A DNA stretch of 13,577 bases from an uncultured Dorea sp. (GTDB lineage: Bacteria; Bacillota; Clostridia; Lachnospirales; Lachnospiraceae), in the NCBI GenBank assembly GCA_948602995.1, contig CAPEBR010000061.1, positions 1 through 13,577 on the forward strand, in the 5' to 3' direction. Of this stretch, positions 5,904 through 13,561 are shown in pieces; position 1 is the first letter of the stretch, and every line of letters starts with the position of its first letter. Both the position numbers and the translations under genes were made by a program. The notes beneath the pieces were generated by a model that was not told where the DNA came from, made no database searches, and saw nothing but the letters and a program-made list of their open reading frames with translations.

Positions 5904-6081
5904 ACAGTTCTCCTTTTCGTGTCTCTTAAGACCGGCTTCTGTCAGCTTCACAACAGACAGTCCGTCCCTTCTCTTTTTGCTACGCCTATATTATATCTTC
6001 AAAAACTTCGGATTCCTAGTGGAAACTGCTGTCAGCATTTCCAACATTTCTCCCAGGAGAACTTCATAATCTGGCAGTCAT

Positions 6082-6516
6082 TTAATTCCAGATATATAGT
6101 ATAGCATCTTCCGGGGGATTCGTATAGAAGTTTTTGCGAATACCGTTTTCCTGAAATCCGCATTTCCTGTAAAATGCCTGGGCTGCAGCATTACTTCTCC
6201 TTACCTCCAGGAACAGTCTCTCTATCCTTTTTTCCCGGCAGAATTCCAGCACACATTCAAAAAGCATACGGGCCGCCCCTTTTCTCCTAAGAGCTTTTCT
6301 GACTGCAATCCTCTCAATTTCGCCCTCATCCAGTACAAAATAAAGAATCGCATAGCCTGCAAGCATCTCATCCTCCCACACGCCGAACATAACGGCGCCG
6401 GGCTGCTCCAGTGTTTCTGCAAGTCCCTTCCTGCTCCATGCATCTGAAAAAATCTCAGCCTCCAGCGCACCAACTTCTTTAAGATCACTTTCACTGATTC
6501 TCCCTGTGCGAAACAT
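6082..6516 (-). CDS. rimI: Ribosomal protein bS18 alanine N-acetyltransferase
   Basis: RimI acetylates the N-terminal alanine of ribosomal protein bS18 using acetyl-CoA. The 144-residue GNAT domain shows IERIAVRKALRRKGAARMLF (68-87) with the acetyl-CoA loop RxxGxA at R77-A82, then FLEVRRSNAAAQAFYRKCGF with E104 and Y116 in the positions of the catalytic acid and base. The C-terminal segment NFYTNPPEDAILYIWN is typical of RimI. The start is two bases after the stop of the aldolase gene, with GAGG inside that gene. Close linkage with tsaB/tsaE/tsaD is the usual arrangement in many bacteria and supports RimI over a generic acetyltransferase. Confidence 0.92.
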   Translation of the reverse strand: MFRTGRISESDLKEVGALEAEIFSDAWSRKGLAETLEQPGAVMFGVWEDEMLAGYAILYFVLDEGEIERIAVRKALRRKGAARMLFECVLEFCREKRIERLFLEVRRSNAAAQAFYRKCGFQENGIRKNFYTNPPEDAILYIWN

Positions 6517-6518
6517 AC

Positions 6519-7553
6519 TCAGAGCGCCTCAATATCACGAATCAGCGAAGCAACCGCCTCTTCCTTCGTCGCCCAGCTCGTACAAAAGCGCACCGTACTG
6601 TGGGAATCATCTGCAGCCTCCCAGAATTCAAAGGAATAGTTCTCTTTTAATTTCTCAAGATGCTCATTGGGAAGCACCGGAAACTGCTGGTTTGTATAGG
6701 AATCATAACGGAGGCGGTATCCTTTTCTCAAAAATGTATCCCTGAGACGCATTGCCAGATCATCCGCATGCTTTGCAATTTCAAAATAAAGTCCTTCCTC
6801 GAAAAGTGTATCGAACTGAATCCCAAGAAGCCTTCCCTTGGCAAGCATTCCGCCCCGCTGCTTTATCAGATATCGAAAATCCCTCCATAGTTCCGGGTTC
6901 GTAATCACAACCGCCTCGCCAAACAGCGCACCGACCTTGGTTCCTCCGATATAAAAAATGTCTGTAAGTCTGGCAAGGTCAGCAAGCCCCAGGTCTGATT
7001 TCTGCGACGTCAGGCCATACCCAAGCCTGGCGCCGTCAAGGAACAGGGGCAGGCCAAGTCCCGTACATGTCTTTTTAAGCTCGGCAAGCTCCTCCAAGGT
7101 ATAGAGCGTCCCATTCTCCGTAGGATAGGAAATATATACCATCCCCGGCTGGACCATGTGCTCGTGGGAAGCATCCGACCAGTGCGCCTCATACAGGGAA
7201 CGCACCTGCTCTGCCGTAATCCTGCCGTCCTCAGAAGACACCGCCAGTACCTTATGTCCGGCTGCCTCTATGGCCCCTGTCTCGTGGACATTGATATGCC
7301 CGCCTGCCGGAGCGATCACTCCCTGATGGGGCCGCAGGACTGAACTGATTACCGTAAGATTCGTCTGCGTACCTCCCACAAGGAAATGGACATCTATACA
7401 TTCATTTTCACACAGCTTTTTAATCTTATCTCCCGCACTTTTACAATAAGGGTCTTCCCCATATCCGGCGGTCTGCTCGTAATTAGTATCCATAAGCCGC
7501 TTTAGAATCAGTGGGTGCGCCCCTTCCGCATAATCACATTGAAATCTATACAT
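6519..7553 (-). CDS. Threonine aldolase family PLP enzyme
   Basis: The 344-residue protein belongs to the fold-type I beta-eliminating lyase/threonine aldolase family, which cleaves beta-hydroxy amino acids such as threonine or allo-threonine into glycine and an aldehyde. Visible motifs are YGEDPYCKS (31-39), VGGTQTNL (59-66), INVHETGAIE with the ring-stacking H90, LDGARLG with the PLP-nitrogen aspartate D173, and YIGGTKVGALFGE with the Schiff-base lysine K206. The start has AGGAGG seven bases upstream. It lies between tsaB (20-base gap) and rimI (2-base gap), so it is translated from the t6A operon. True substrate preference cannot be told from sequence; a related lyase is possible. I give no symbol because ltaE is not certain. 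Confidence 0.88.
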   Translation of the reverse strand: MYRFQCDYAEGAHPLILKRLMDTNYEQTAGYGEDPYCKSAGDKIKKLCENECIDVHFLVGGTQTNLTVISSVLRPHQGVIAPAGGHINVHETGAIEAAGHKVLAVSSEDGRITAEQVRSLYEAHWSDASHEHMVQPGMVYISYPTENGTLYTLEELAELKKTCTGLGLPLFLDGARLGYGLTSQKSDLGLADLARLTDIFYIGGTKVGALFGEAVVITNPELWRDFRYLIKQRGGMLAKGRLLGIQFDTLFEEGLYFEIAKHADDLAMRLRDTFLRKGYRLRYDSYTNQQFPVLPNEHLEKLKENYSFEFWEAADDSHSTVRFCTSWATKEEAVASLIRDIEAL

Positions 7554-7573
7554 CCTTCTTCCTCCTGGAATCC

Positions 7574-8338
7574 TTATTGTCCCTTCATACGCCCGGCAGG
7601 GTATGGGATCAGTTTTTCTTTCCGCTCCCTCTCTGCCTGGGACATACGCAGATAATCCGGCCTGTGCTCTGCTGCTGTCTCAAGCTTTCCGTCGCGGTAG
7701 TACCTGAGCGCAAGCGCACCGACAGAAGCCGCACGCTGGCGGTTCATATTTGCAGGGGCAAAGCTTATTTTTCTGTCCCCCATAATCTGCTCTGTGAGCA
7801 CCTTTTGAAATACCGGAACCCCGTCTCCCAGAAAAATGACCCTTTTGTCATAAGCATGAAGTCTGCTGCCCAGTTCCCGGATGCTCACCGCCATCTGGTC
7901 TTCAAGTACTACAATCTCATTTTCATGGAACTCATAAATCCCGGTATAGACCTGTCCCCTTCTCGCATCCAGAACCGGGCACACAATGCTCTCAGTTCCA
8001 CACAGATTATAGGCAAGGCCGTGGAGCGTGGGCACATGGATCAAGGGCTTCTTAAGGGCAAAGCCCAGTCCTTTCGCCGTGGCCGAACCAATCCTAAGCC
8101 CTGTAAAGGAGCCGGGCCCGCCTGCAGTCGCGATGGCGTCAACCGCATCCAGATCAAGGTCTGTCATCCCTGCCACCTCGTCCAGCATCGGAAGCAGAGT
8201 CTGGGAATGGGTCTTCTTATAATTTACGGTGTATTCCGCTATTGTCTCTTCCTTCACCAGAACTCCGCCTGCAAGCTCTCCCTCCACAACTGCCACACTT
8301 GCCACCAGGCCTGAGCTGTCAATCGCTAATATTCGCAT
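7574..8338 (-). CDS. tsaB: tRNA t6A37 biosynthesis subunit TsaB
   Basis: TsaB is the non-catalytic ASKHA partner that dimerises with TsaD for threonylcarbamoylation of tRNA A37. The 254-residue protein has MRILAIDSSG at the start, KKTHSQTLLPM (41-51), the family hallmark GGPGSFTGLRIG (73-84), PVLDARRGQVY (121-131) and the C-terminal PDYLRMSQAERE (227-238). It lacks the HxxxH metal site of TsaD, as expected. Its start codon lies inside the end of tsaE (13-base overlap), which implies translational coupling. Confidence 0.95.
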   Translation of the reverse strand: MRILAIDSSGLVASVAVVEGELAGGVLVKEETIAEYTVNYKKTHSQTLLPMLDEVAGMTDLDLDAVDAIATAGGPGSFTGLRIGSATAKGLGFALKKPLIHVPTLHGLAYNLCGTESIVCPVLDARRGQVYTGIYEFHENEIVVLEDQMAVSIRELGSRLHAYDKRVIFLGDGVPVFQKVLTEQIMGDRKISFAPANMNRQRAASVGALALRYYRDGKLETAAEHRPDYLRMSQAERERKEKLIPYPAGRMKGQ

Positions 8339-8751
8339 ATGCTGATCCTCCGATAATCAAATCCCTGTTCCAAATCCTTTTCGATCCTTACCTCCATATA
8401 ATGCTCTGGCAGGATCTCCGGCGTAAGGTCCGCCCATTCAATCAGACTCACGCCGTCCCCGTAAATATAATCCTCATACCCGATCTCATCCATCTCTGAA
8501 ATATCACTGATCCGGTATACGTCAAAATGATAGAAGGGCAGACGCCCTTCCTCATAGATCTGCACAATTGTAAATGTAGGGCTCACCACCGGCTCTGTAA
8601 TCCCAAGCCCTGCCGCAAGCCCTTTCGTAAACACCGTTTTCCCGACCCCAAGATCACCGGTCAGAGAATACACCTGCCCCTTAAGGGCAGTTCTCCCCAT
8701 CTCTTCCCCCAGTTCCCATGTTTCTCTTTCGCTAAACGTCTCCTTTACCAT
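8326..8751 (-). CDS. tsaE: tRNA t6A37 biosynthesis ATPase TsaE
   Basis: TsaE is the small ATPase that drives turnover of the TsaB-TsaD complex. The 141-residue protein shows the Walker A motif GDLGVGKT (32-39), the VSPTFTIVQIY segment (56-66), YHFDVYRI (74-81), the conserved EIGYEDYIYGDGVSLIEWAD (89-108) including W106, and a normal length. AGAGGGG lies about seven bases upstream of the ATG. It is 68 bases after galM and overlaps tsaB by 13 bases. The gap to galM shows no clear terminator or promoter, so galM may lead the operon. Confidence 0.95.
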   Translation of the reverse strand: MVKETFSERETWELGEEMGRTALKGQVYSLTGDLGVGKTVFTKGLAAGLGITEPVVSPTFTIVQIYEEGRLPFYHFDVYRISDISEMDEIGYEDYIYGDGVSLIEWADLTPEILPEHYMEVRIEKDLEQGFDYRRISICEY

Positions 8752-8819
8752 CGTCCATCCCCTCTGTCATCATTCGCAGCTTTGCTGAAAGCAGTACTAG
8801 TACAACCCGGTTTAAATAC

Positions 8820-9863
8820 CTACGCATCAAATTGGTAGCCTGTGACAGTATGGTACATCTCATCCTTCCGGCAGACCGACCCTTCAAAGTTCTCGTGATG
8901 CACTGCATCCGGGAAATACTGGGACTCAAAGCACACCGCGCTCCTTCTCGGATAGGAAACACCGCTCTTTCCCTTCACTCCATTCAGGAAATTTCCGGTG
9001 TAAAGCTGCATGCCCGGGCAGTCTGTATACACCGTCATGTGGATGCCGCTCTTGTCAGAAAAGAACTCCGCCACCCTGCGGTATCCTTCGCCCTTTAACA
9101 CATAATTATGATCATATCCCTGTCCGAAACGGATGGCTTCATAATCGCTCTCAATATCCTGCCCCACTGTCTTCGGCGCACGGAAATCCATAGGAGTGCC
9201 CGCCACATCCAAAATCCGCCCTGTCGGTATGGACAGCTCGTCCGCCTCTGTGAAGGCATCTGCATCAATCTGGATCTTCTGCTCCAGCACAGTGCCCGAA
9301 TCATGCCCGTCCAGGTTAAAATAGCTGTGGTTCGTCATGTTCAGGATCGTATCCTCGTCCGGGGACGCTTCATACTCAATCAGGATCTCATTTTTATCTG
9401 TCAGCGTGTAGGTCACGTAGATCTTTACATTTCCCGGGTATCCCTGGTCCATGTGGGGGCTGAAAATGGACAGGGTAATAAGGTTGTCTTCCGTTCGCTC
9501 TACTACCCATTTTCTCTTCATAAAGAATTCTGGTCCGCTGTGAAGGTTATTCTTCTCATTGTCATTTTTAGAGAGCTCGTAATCCTTTCCGTTCAGGGAA
9601 AATGCTGCACCGCCAATCCGGTTGGCATTCCTTCCTACAATGGCGCCGAAGAATGTACCGCTGTCTGCCTCATAGCCTGCCGCATCGTCATAGCCCAGTA
9701 CTACATCCCTGCTTACGCCGTCCTTATCCTTTACGATCACTGACACAAGAGACGCACCGTAATCCGTCACCTGCATCTGCATTCCGTTTGCATTCTCAAA
9801 AATATACAGTTCTGCTTCCACACCGCTCTTTGTTGTTCCAAAGCCCGTTTTCTTAAAGCTCAT
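8820..9863 (-). CDS. galM: Aldose 1-epimerase (galactose mutarotase family)
   Basis: The enzyme interconverts alpha and beta anomers of aldoses such as galactose and glucose. The 347-residue length matches the family. Visible features are GRNANRI with R82 (77-83), NNLHSG with H108, the catalytic-base region NMTNHSYFNL with H179, GYDHNYV with D251 (249-255), and CFESQYFPDAVHH with E313. I chose ATG at 9863 because GAGGAGG sits upstream at about nine bases; the in-frame ATG at 9881 would place that site inside the coding sequence. It has its own likely promoter and precedes tsaE. No other sugar gene is nearby, so the substrate is not told by context. Confidence 0.93.
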   Translation of the reverse strand: MSFKKTGFGTTKSGVEAELYIFENANGMQMQVTDYGASLVSVIVKDKDGVSRDVVLGYDDAAGYEADSGTFFGAIVGRNANRIGGAAFSLNGKDYELSKNDNEKNNLHSGPEFFMKRKWVVERTEDNLITLSIFSPHMDQGYPGNVKIYVTYTLTDKNEILIEYEASPDEDTILNMTNHSYFNLDGHDSGTVLEQKIQIDADAFTEADELSIPTGRILDVAGTPMDFRAPKTVGQDIESDYEAIRFGQGYDHNYVLKGEGYRRVAEFFSDKSGIHMTVYTDCPGMQLYTGNFLNGVKGKSGVSYPRRSAVCFESQYFPDAVHHENFEGSVCRKDEMYHTVTGYQFDA

Positions 9864-9895
9864 TGTACTATCCCTCCTCATATTTCACTTGTATC

Positions 9896-9924
9896 ATCAT
9901 ACCATACACAGAAAGCCCGCGCAA
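9896..9924 (-). promoter_or_regulatory. Likely promoter of galM and the downstream operon
   Basis: On the minus strand there is an extended -10, TGG-TATGAT (hexamer 9901 to 9896), with a weak -35 TTGCGC (9924 to 9919) at 17 bases. Transcription would start about 25 bases before the galM start codon and about seven bases ahead of its ribosome binding site. The extended TGn motif may offset the poor -35. Confidence 0.45.
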
Positions 9925-9963
9925 TGCCCTTGTGAAATTGATGTATGTATTTGTTATTATTCA

Positions 9964-10096
9964 GTTACTGTTCACACAGGTCTGTGCATTTATTGCACAG
10001 ACCGTAAGAAAGTGATTCAGGAGTGAGCAAATCCCATTCGCAAGGCGAATTTTAGATGGATTTGCGAATGTTACTGTGAACGGAGTGAACAGTAAC
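9964..10096 (+). repeat. Multi-hairpin palindromic repeat, copy 2
   Basis: This 133-bp element has perfect 12-bp terminal inverted repeats (GTTACTGTTCAC at 9964-9975 and its inverse at 10085-10096). Internal stems are GGTCTGTGCA/TGCACAGACC (9979-9988 with 9994-10003), GCAAATCC/GGATTTGC (10027-10034 with 10058-10065), and nested ATTCGC/GCGAAT (10036-10041 with 10045-10050). It is the inverted partner of the element at 371-494. It lies between the divergent galM and CPBP genes. No coding frame fits it. Confidence 0.82.
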
Positions 10097-10136
10097 GACT
10101 TTTAAATGGGCTGGATTTACATGAACCGCCCTGTAG

Positions 10137-10165
10137 TTGAATTCCCAAAATACTTATGCTATCCT
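10137..10165 (+). promoter_or_regulatory. Weak candidate promoter of the CPBP protease gene
   Basis: A TTGAAT at 10137-10142 and a TATCCT at 10160-10165 are 17 bases apart, each matching the consensus at four of six positions. The start would fall near 10172, just before the ribosome binding site AGGAG at 10174-10178. The better-looking TATAAT at 10168-10173 would start transcription after that site. The rest of 10097-10187 shows nothing else. Confidence 0.28.
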
Positions 10166-10187
10166 AGTATAATAGGAGTTGAATGTG

Positions 10188-11171
10188 ATGGAAAAAATGG
10201 ATATATACTGCGCAGCAAATGACAGAAGGAGAAATATTCTAGAGACCGTTCTGTTTTTCACCATTACGTATGGTGTTTGCTGGGGTGTTGGTATTCTTAA
10301 TTATTGCAATAGATTTATGAGCGGGGATATGATGGCTGTTTTTATGATGACACTTCCGGCCACAGGTGTTTCTATTGCAAAATTGTATGGAAATGGAAAA
10401 AATGATGAAAACAGAAGGGTACATCTTGTATATGCGGGATGTTTCATTTGTTTTCTGGTTTCTATTTTATTAAGAATCGCAGGTATCATAAGTGAGGAAT
10501 TTCTAGAGACATATATAAATTATATTTTGCTGTCTGCTGCTTCTATACTAATCTTAATTTTTGCAATACTGGATAACGGGGAGCTTGCTCCCGGGAAGAA
10601 CTGGAAAAAAGTGCAGCGTCTGCTGCTTCTATTTATTTTTTTATTAATTGCAGGAGGAATCATTTCCAGCGCAGGTATGGAAATTGCCGATTTTCATTTT
10701 ATAGCATTTCTTCCTGTCAGTTATATATCCTGTTTCCTGCAGGCAGCGGCATTTTTCGGGGAAGAGTACGGATGGAGAGGATTTTTGCAGGAAAAAATGC
10801 TGAAAATATCTGGCAGGCGGACTGGTGTCATTTTGTTGGGAATCATATGGGAGCTCTGGCACATGCCGATCTGGTTCAGCGTCTATCATGTGGATGGTCT
10901 AGGGCTGGCACTAAGGTTCCTCTCCACAGGAAGCTTTGCTGTAATAATAGGTTATGCTTATATGAAATCAGATAATGTGTGGGTATGTGCCTTTATGCAT
11001 TATTCTATTAATTTATGTTTAACAGCTTTTCCAGGGAATGCTGACAGCTATAACTTTAACGCGGAGCACATAACTGGTCCCAGAATTGCTGAGGTTGTAT
11101 TTCTATTTGTTGCCTTTTCTTTGTTTTTATGTGCAAAAGAATACAGGGAGGAACATGACACCCCAAAATGA
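10188..11171 (+). CDS. CPBP family intramembrane metalloprotease
   Basis: This 327-residue multi-spanning membrane protein has the three CPBP (CAAX protease/bacteriocin-processing, formerly Abi) motifs. They are the paired glutamates in FGEEYGWRGFLQE (E192, E193, R197 from this start), WELWHMP with H225, and FMHYSIN with H271 and N275. At least seven hydrophobic segments are visible. Members process prenylated proteins, peptides or bacteriocins, or give self-immunity; the substrate here is unknown. ATG at 10188 is chosen because AGGAG lies nine bases upstream; GTG 10185 and TTG 10179 are in frame, the latter too close. The gene is the only plus-strand one and is clearly AT-richer than its neighbours, with codons such as TTT, ATA and AAT frequent, which hints at a different origin. 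Confidence 0.9.
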   Translation: MEKMDIYCAANDRRRNILETVLFFTITYGVCWGVGILNYCNRFMSGDMMAVFMMTLPATGVSIAKLYGNGKNDENRRVHLVYAGCFICFLVSILLRIAGIISEEFLETYINYILLSAASILILIFAILDNGELAPGKNWKKVQRLLLLFIFLLIAGGIISSAGMEIADFHFIAFLPVSYISCFLQAAAFFGEEYGWRGFLQEKMLKISGRRTGVILLGIIWELWHMPIWFSVYHVDGLGLALRFLSTGSFAVIIGYAYMKSDNVWVCAFMHYSINLCLTAFPGNADSYNFNAEHITGPRIAEVVFLFVAFSLFLCAKEYREEHDTPK

Positions 11172-11177
11172 CGGACA

Positions 11178-11414
11178 CTATTCATTGTTTAGATGATGTG
11201 CCAAGATATTGTATACCGGGAGAAAGAAATGCCTGCATTTGTCCGCAACAATAGATGGTTCCAAATTTCTTAGCATTCTGTCACCATGCAGTTTTTTGAA
11301 TAATTCCGCATGCGGCTGTGCGCATCATGTTATTCTGTGCGGCAGATTTATATGGCACGCAGTATATTGTTCTATAGCTCCCAAGGTCAGCCGAGTTCCC
11401 GTATATTCTAACAT
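11178..11414 (-). pseudogene. Possible decayed short reading frame between CPBP and helD genes
   Basis: In the 271-base gap between the two convergent genes, one minus-strand frame runs from an ATG at 11414 to TAG at 11178 and is interrupted by a single TGA at codon 30. The downstream half contains HAELFKKLHGDRMLRNLEP and ends in HHLNNE. No ribosome binding site is visible at the ATG. I do not recognise the product. It could be a remnant of a gene or intergenic repeat, or chance. No terminator with a T-run is seen in the gap for either flanking gene; a CCGCATGCGG palindrome lies at about 11308-11317. Confidence 0.2.
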
Positions 11415-11442
11415 AATTCAGATTACGCAGCAACAGAGCATA

Positions 11443-13488
11443 TCAGAAAACCTCATACACATAAAGCTCATGCAGTGCCCTTGTGGCGCTGATATACCGG
11501 AAGTTTTGGAACATAGGATGCTTTTCATCTCCCCCGATGATGAAAACCTGGTCGAACTCCAGTCCCTTTGCCATGTAGTACGGGGCAACTGTAATCCCCC
11601 GCCGGAAGCTGTCTGTATTCCGGTCAATGCAGGATACATCCTCCCTGATTTCTTTCAGACAGGCACAGGCGTTTTGCGCTTCCTTCTCCGTCATCACAAG
11701 CACCGCCGCAGTCTCGAACTCCTCTTTCTCCTGCCCCCTGACCGCCGCCCGGCCGGCAGCCTCAGCAAGCGCCTCTTTAAGCGTTCCGAAGGTCTTCTCC
11801 TCCACCGCCTTCCCGCACCGCTTCAGATACCCCTTCGGTGCACATGTGGTGTATCTTGCCGCATACTCCGCGATTTCCTGCGTATTGCGGTAGCTCTTAT
11901 CCAGCGTAATCTTCTTAAGCCTTTTCCCAAAAATCCTGGGGAGAAAGGTAAAAACATCCTGCTCCTTACAGTCTATTGTCTGTGCCCGGTCTCCTAAGAT
12001 GGTCATGTTGCAGGGGAATAATTTTTCCAGGAGAACGTACTGCAGATAGGTATAATCCTGCATCTCATCAATGACCAGATGGCGGATATCCCCCCGCGCC
12101 TCCCCCAGGCGCAGCCTGTACCGGAAATATAGCATGGGAAATACATCCTCATAGGCAAGCACCCGCTCCTCTGGCGGAACATCCGGCAGAACCGGCAGTC
12201 CGTTGTCAGCGAGGAACCAGTTGTAAATCTCATAGAGATCCGTGGTCACATACATGGAGTGAAACTGCTGCCGGATATTTTCCCGCTCCTCCTCGTCAAG
12301 GACGCGTCCCCGGAGCGTCTCGTACTCATCTATAAAATATTCCATCACTGCATCCATCCGGGATAAAAGCAGCGTCCCCGGAAACCGGTTGTAAAAGAGC
12401 TTCCTCAGTTCATCCTCCTTTTTCCCGAAACGCTTATATTCCACGTCATGAAAGTCCACAAGCCGGTCTTCAAGCTCCACAAGGAAGCCCTCTGCCGCGC
12501 TCACGAACTCTGAAGACTGCTTCCACCGGAAACGTTCCTCATCCTTCCCGGAATACTCCCTATTCCCTTCCCCCAGCATCCGCTCAGTCTGGTGATAGCG
12601 GTCCTCGCAGTCCGCAGCCGTATCCCGGATCCTGCGCCACGCGAACAGGTCAAAACTCATCTCCCGGATGTTCTCCTCCCCAAGTTCCGGGAGAATATGG
12701 GAAATGTAGTCCGCAAACACACCATTCGGGGACAGCACCAGTATATTGGATGACTTCAGATGCTCCCTGTCATGATAAAGAAGATAAGCAATCCGGTGAA
12801 GAGCTACGGATGTCTTTCCGCTCCCTGCCACTCCCTGGATTGCCAGCACCCGGTCCCTGGTGTTGCGGATGACCGCATTCTGCTCCCTCTGGATGGTGCG
12901 CACGATATTCTTAAGACGGGTGTCGCTGTTCGCCCCAAGCTCTGCCTTCAGTATCTCGTCGTCAATCTTTAAGTCACTTTCGAATTCGTAGAGCATTCTG
13001 CCGCCGCGGATCTTATACTGCCATTTTGAGAGGATTTCCCCCTCCTGAAGCCCTGCCGGGGCCTCGTATGCCGCCCTGCCCCTGTCATAGTCATAGAAAA
13101 GCCCGCTGACCGGGGCGCGCCAGTCGTAGATCAGGGGCACGCCGCCCCTCTCCCTGGCAAAGTTTCCGATTCCAATATAAAAGATCTCCGGCTCTTCCTC
13201 CCCATCGTATAAAAATTCCACACTGCCGAAAAAGGGGGAATCCAACATTTTCTTAAAGCGGTGAATGCTCTTCTTATGATCCTGCCCGGCATTCACCTGT
13301 GCGAGAAGTGCCTGCTGGTTATCGTAATTCTCATATCCGTACTGGTCCATCTCTGTATAATTCTCCCAGTAGTATTCATTCATGCTCTCAATGTCACGCT
13401 GTACTTCCTGAAGTGTCCCGCTTAAAGTACGTATTCTGTCCCCAAGCTCTCCTGTTACATAGTTCAGAAATTCTGTTCCTCTGCTCAT
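11443..13488 (-). CDS. helD: HelD-type RNA polymerase recycling helicase (UvrD-like)
   Basis: HelD is a superfamily 1 ATPase that enters stalled RNA polymerase and releases it from nucleic acid. The 681-residue protein has a coiled-coil-like N-terminus (about 5-60) matching the arm that enters the secondary channel. IYDWRAPVSGLFYDY (120-134) is a hallmark of this family. Walker A GVAGSGKT is at 219-226, LVIDEMQDYTYLQ with Walker B at 471-483, ILGDRAQTID (497-506), LDKSYRNT (529-536), MAKGLEFDQVF (640-650) and YISATRALHELYVY (665-678). It is somewhat shorter than the ~770-residue Bacillus subtilis protein. ATG at 13488 is preferred because AAGGAG lies ten bases upstream; the longer TTG at 13512 overlaps the -10 box. 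A UvrD-like DNA helicase is the alternative, but the N-terminal motif favours HelD. Confidence 0.9.
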   Translation of the reverse strand: MSRGTEFLNYVTGELGDRIRTLSGTLQEVQRDIESMNEYYWENYTEMDQYGYENYDNQQALLAQVNAGQDHKKSIHRFKKMLDSPFFGSVEFLYDGEEEPEIFYIGIGNFARERGGVPLIYDWRAPVSGLFYDYDRGRAAYEAPAGLQEGEILSKWQYKIRGGRMLYEFESDLKIDDEILKAELGANSDTRLKNIVRTIQREQNAVIRNTRDRVLAIQGVAGSGKTSVALHRIAYLLYHDREHLKSSNILVLSPNGVFADYISHILPELGEENIREMSFDLFAWRRIRDTAADCEDRYHQTERMLGEGNREYSGKDEERFRWKQSSEFVSAAEGFLVELEDRLVDFHDVEYKRFGKKEDELRKLFYNRFPGTLLLSRMDAVMEYFIDEYETLRGRVLDEEERENIRQQFHSMYVTTDLYEIYNWFLADNGLPVLPDVPPEERVLAYEDVFPMLYFRYRLRLGEARGDIRHLVIDEMQDYTYLQYVLLEKLFPCNMTILGDRAQTIDCKEQDVFTFLPRIFGKRLKKITLDKSYRNTQEIAEYAARYTTCAPKGYLKRCGKAVEEKTFGTLKEALAEAAGRAAVRGQEKEEFETAAVLVMTEKEAQNACACLKEIREDVSCIDRNTDSFRRGITVAPYYMAKGLEFDQVFIIGGDEKHPMFQNFRYISATRALHELYVYEVF

Positions 13489-13511
13489 ATATCCTGCTCT
13501 CCTTACACACA

Positions 13512-13517
13512 ATTATA
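13512..13517 (-). promoter_or_regulatory. -10 box of the helD promoter
   Basis: The minus strand reads TATAAT exactly, 23 bases before the start codon, leaving a leader of about 17 bases that begins at the ribosome binding site. No consensus -35 is found at 17 bases; that position (13535-13540) falls in the inverted repeat at 13522-13543, so an activator or repressor might act here. Confidence 0.45.
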
Positions 13518-13521
13518 CTCA

Positions 13522-13543
13522 CTAGGCGTTTGCGAAACGCTAG
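13522..13543. promoter_or_regulatory. Inverted repeat at the -35 region of helD
   Basis: CTAG-GCGTTT, a GCG centre, and AAACGC-TAG form a 9-bp stem with one bulged G. It overlaps the place where the -35 box should be. It could be a protein-binding operator or a hairpin from an upstream transcript. Confidence 0.35.
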
Positions 13544-13545
13544 AA

Positions 13546-13561
13546 CCCGTATAAATACGGG
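13546..13561. promoter_or_regulatory. Second inverted repeat upstream of helD
   Basis: CCCGTA-TAAA-TACGGG is a perfect 6-bp stem with a four-base loop, two bases from the previous inverted repeat. On the minus strand it is followed by TTCTAGCGTTT, a weak T-rich tail, so it may instead be the terminator of a gene beyond the window. Confidence 0.3.

Noticed and set aside
5904..5951. Sixteen-residue N-terminal extension of the small Cys-rich protein from a GTG start
   Set aside because: The ATG at 5903 has a strong AAGGAG at proper spacing, while the GTG has none.
5990..5995. TATAAT on the minus strand between rimI and the small Cys-rich gene
   Set aside because: No -35-like hexamer is found at 16-18 bases, so it is noted in the gene entry but not called a promoter.
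7511..8314. A 267-residue open frame on the plus strand
   Set aside because: It is antisense to tsaB, which is certain from its motifs; no ribosome binding site or domain supports it.
8752..8819. Hairpin between galM and tsaE as a terminator
   Set aside because: Only a short GCTTT/AAAGC stem is present and no T-run follows, so the genes may be co-transcribed.
10168..10173. Perfect TATAAT before the CPBP gene
   Set aside because: Transcription from it would start after the AGGAG ribosome binding site at 10174-10178, and no -35 lies at 16-18 bases. It is probably chance in AT-rich sequence.
11209..11997. A 262-residue open frame on the plus strand
   Set aside because: More than two thirds of it is antisense to the 3' end of helD, and the remainder has no start signal or recognisable content.
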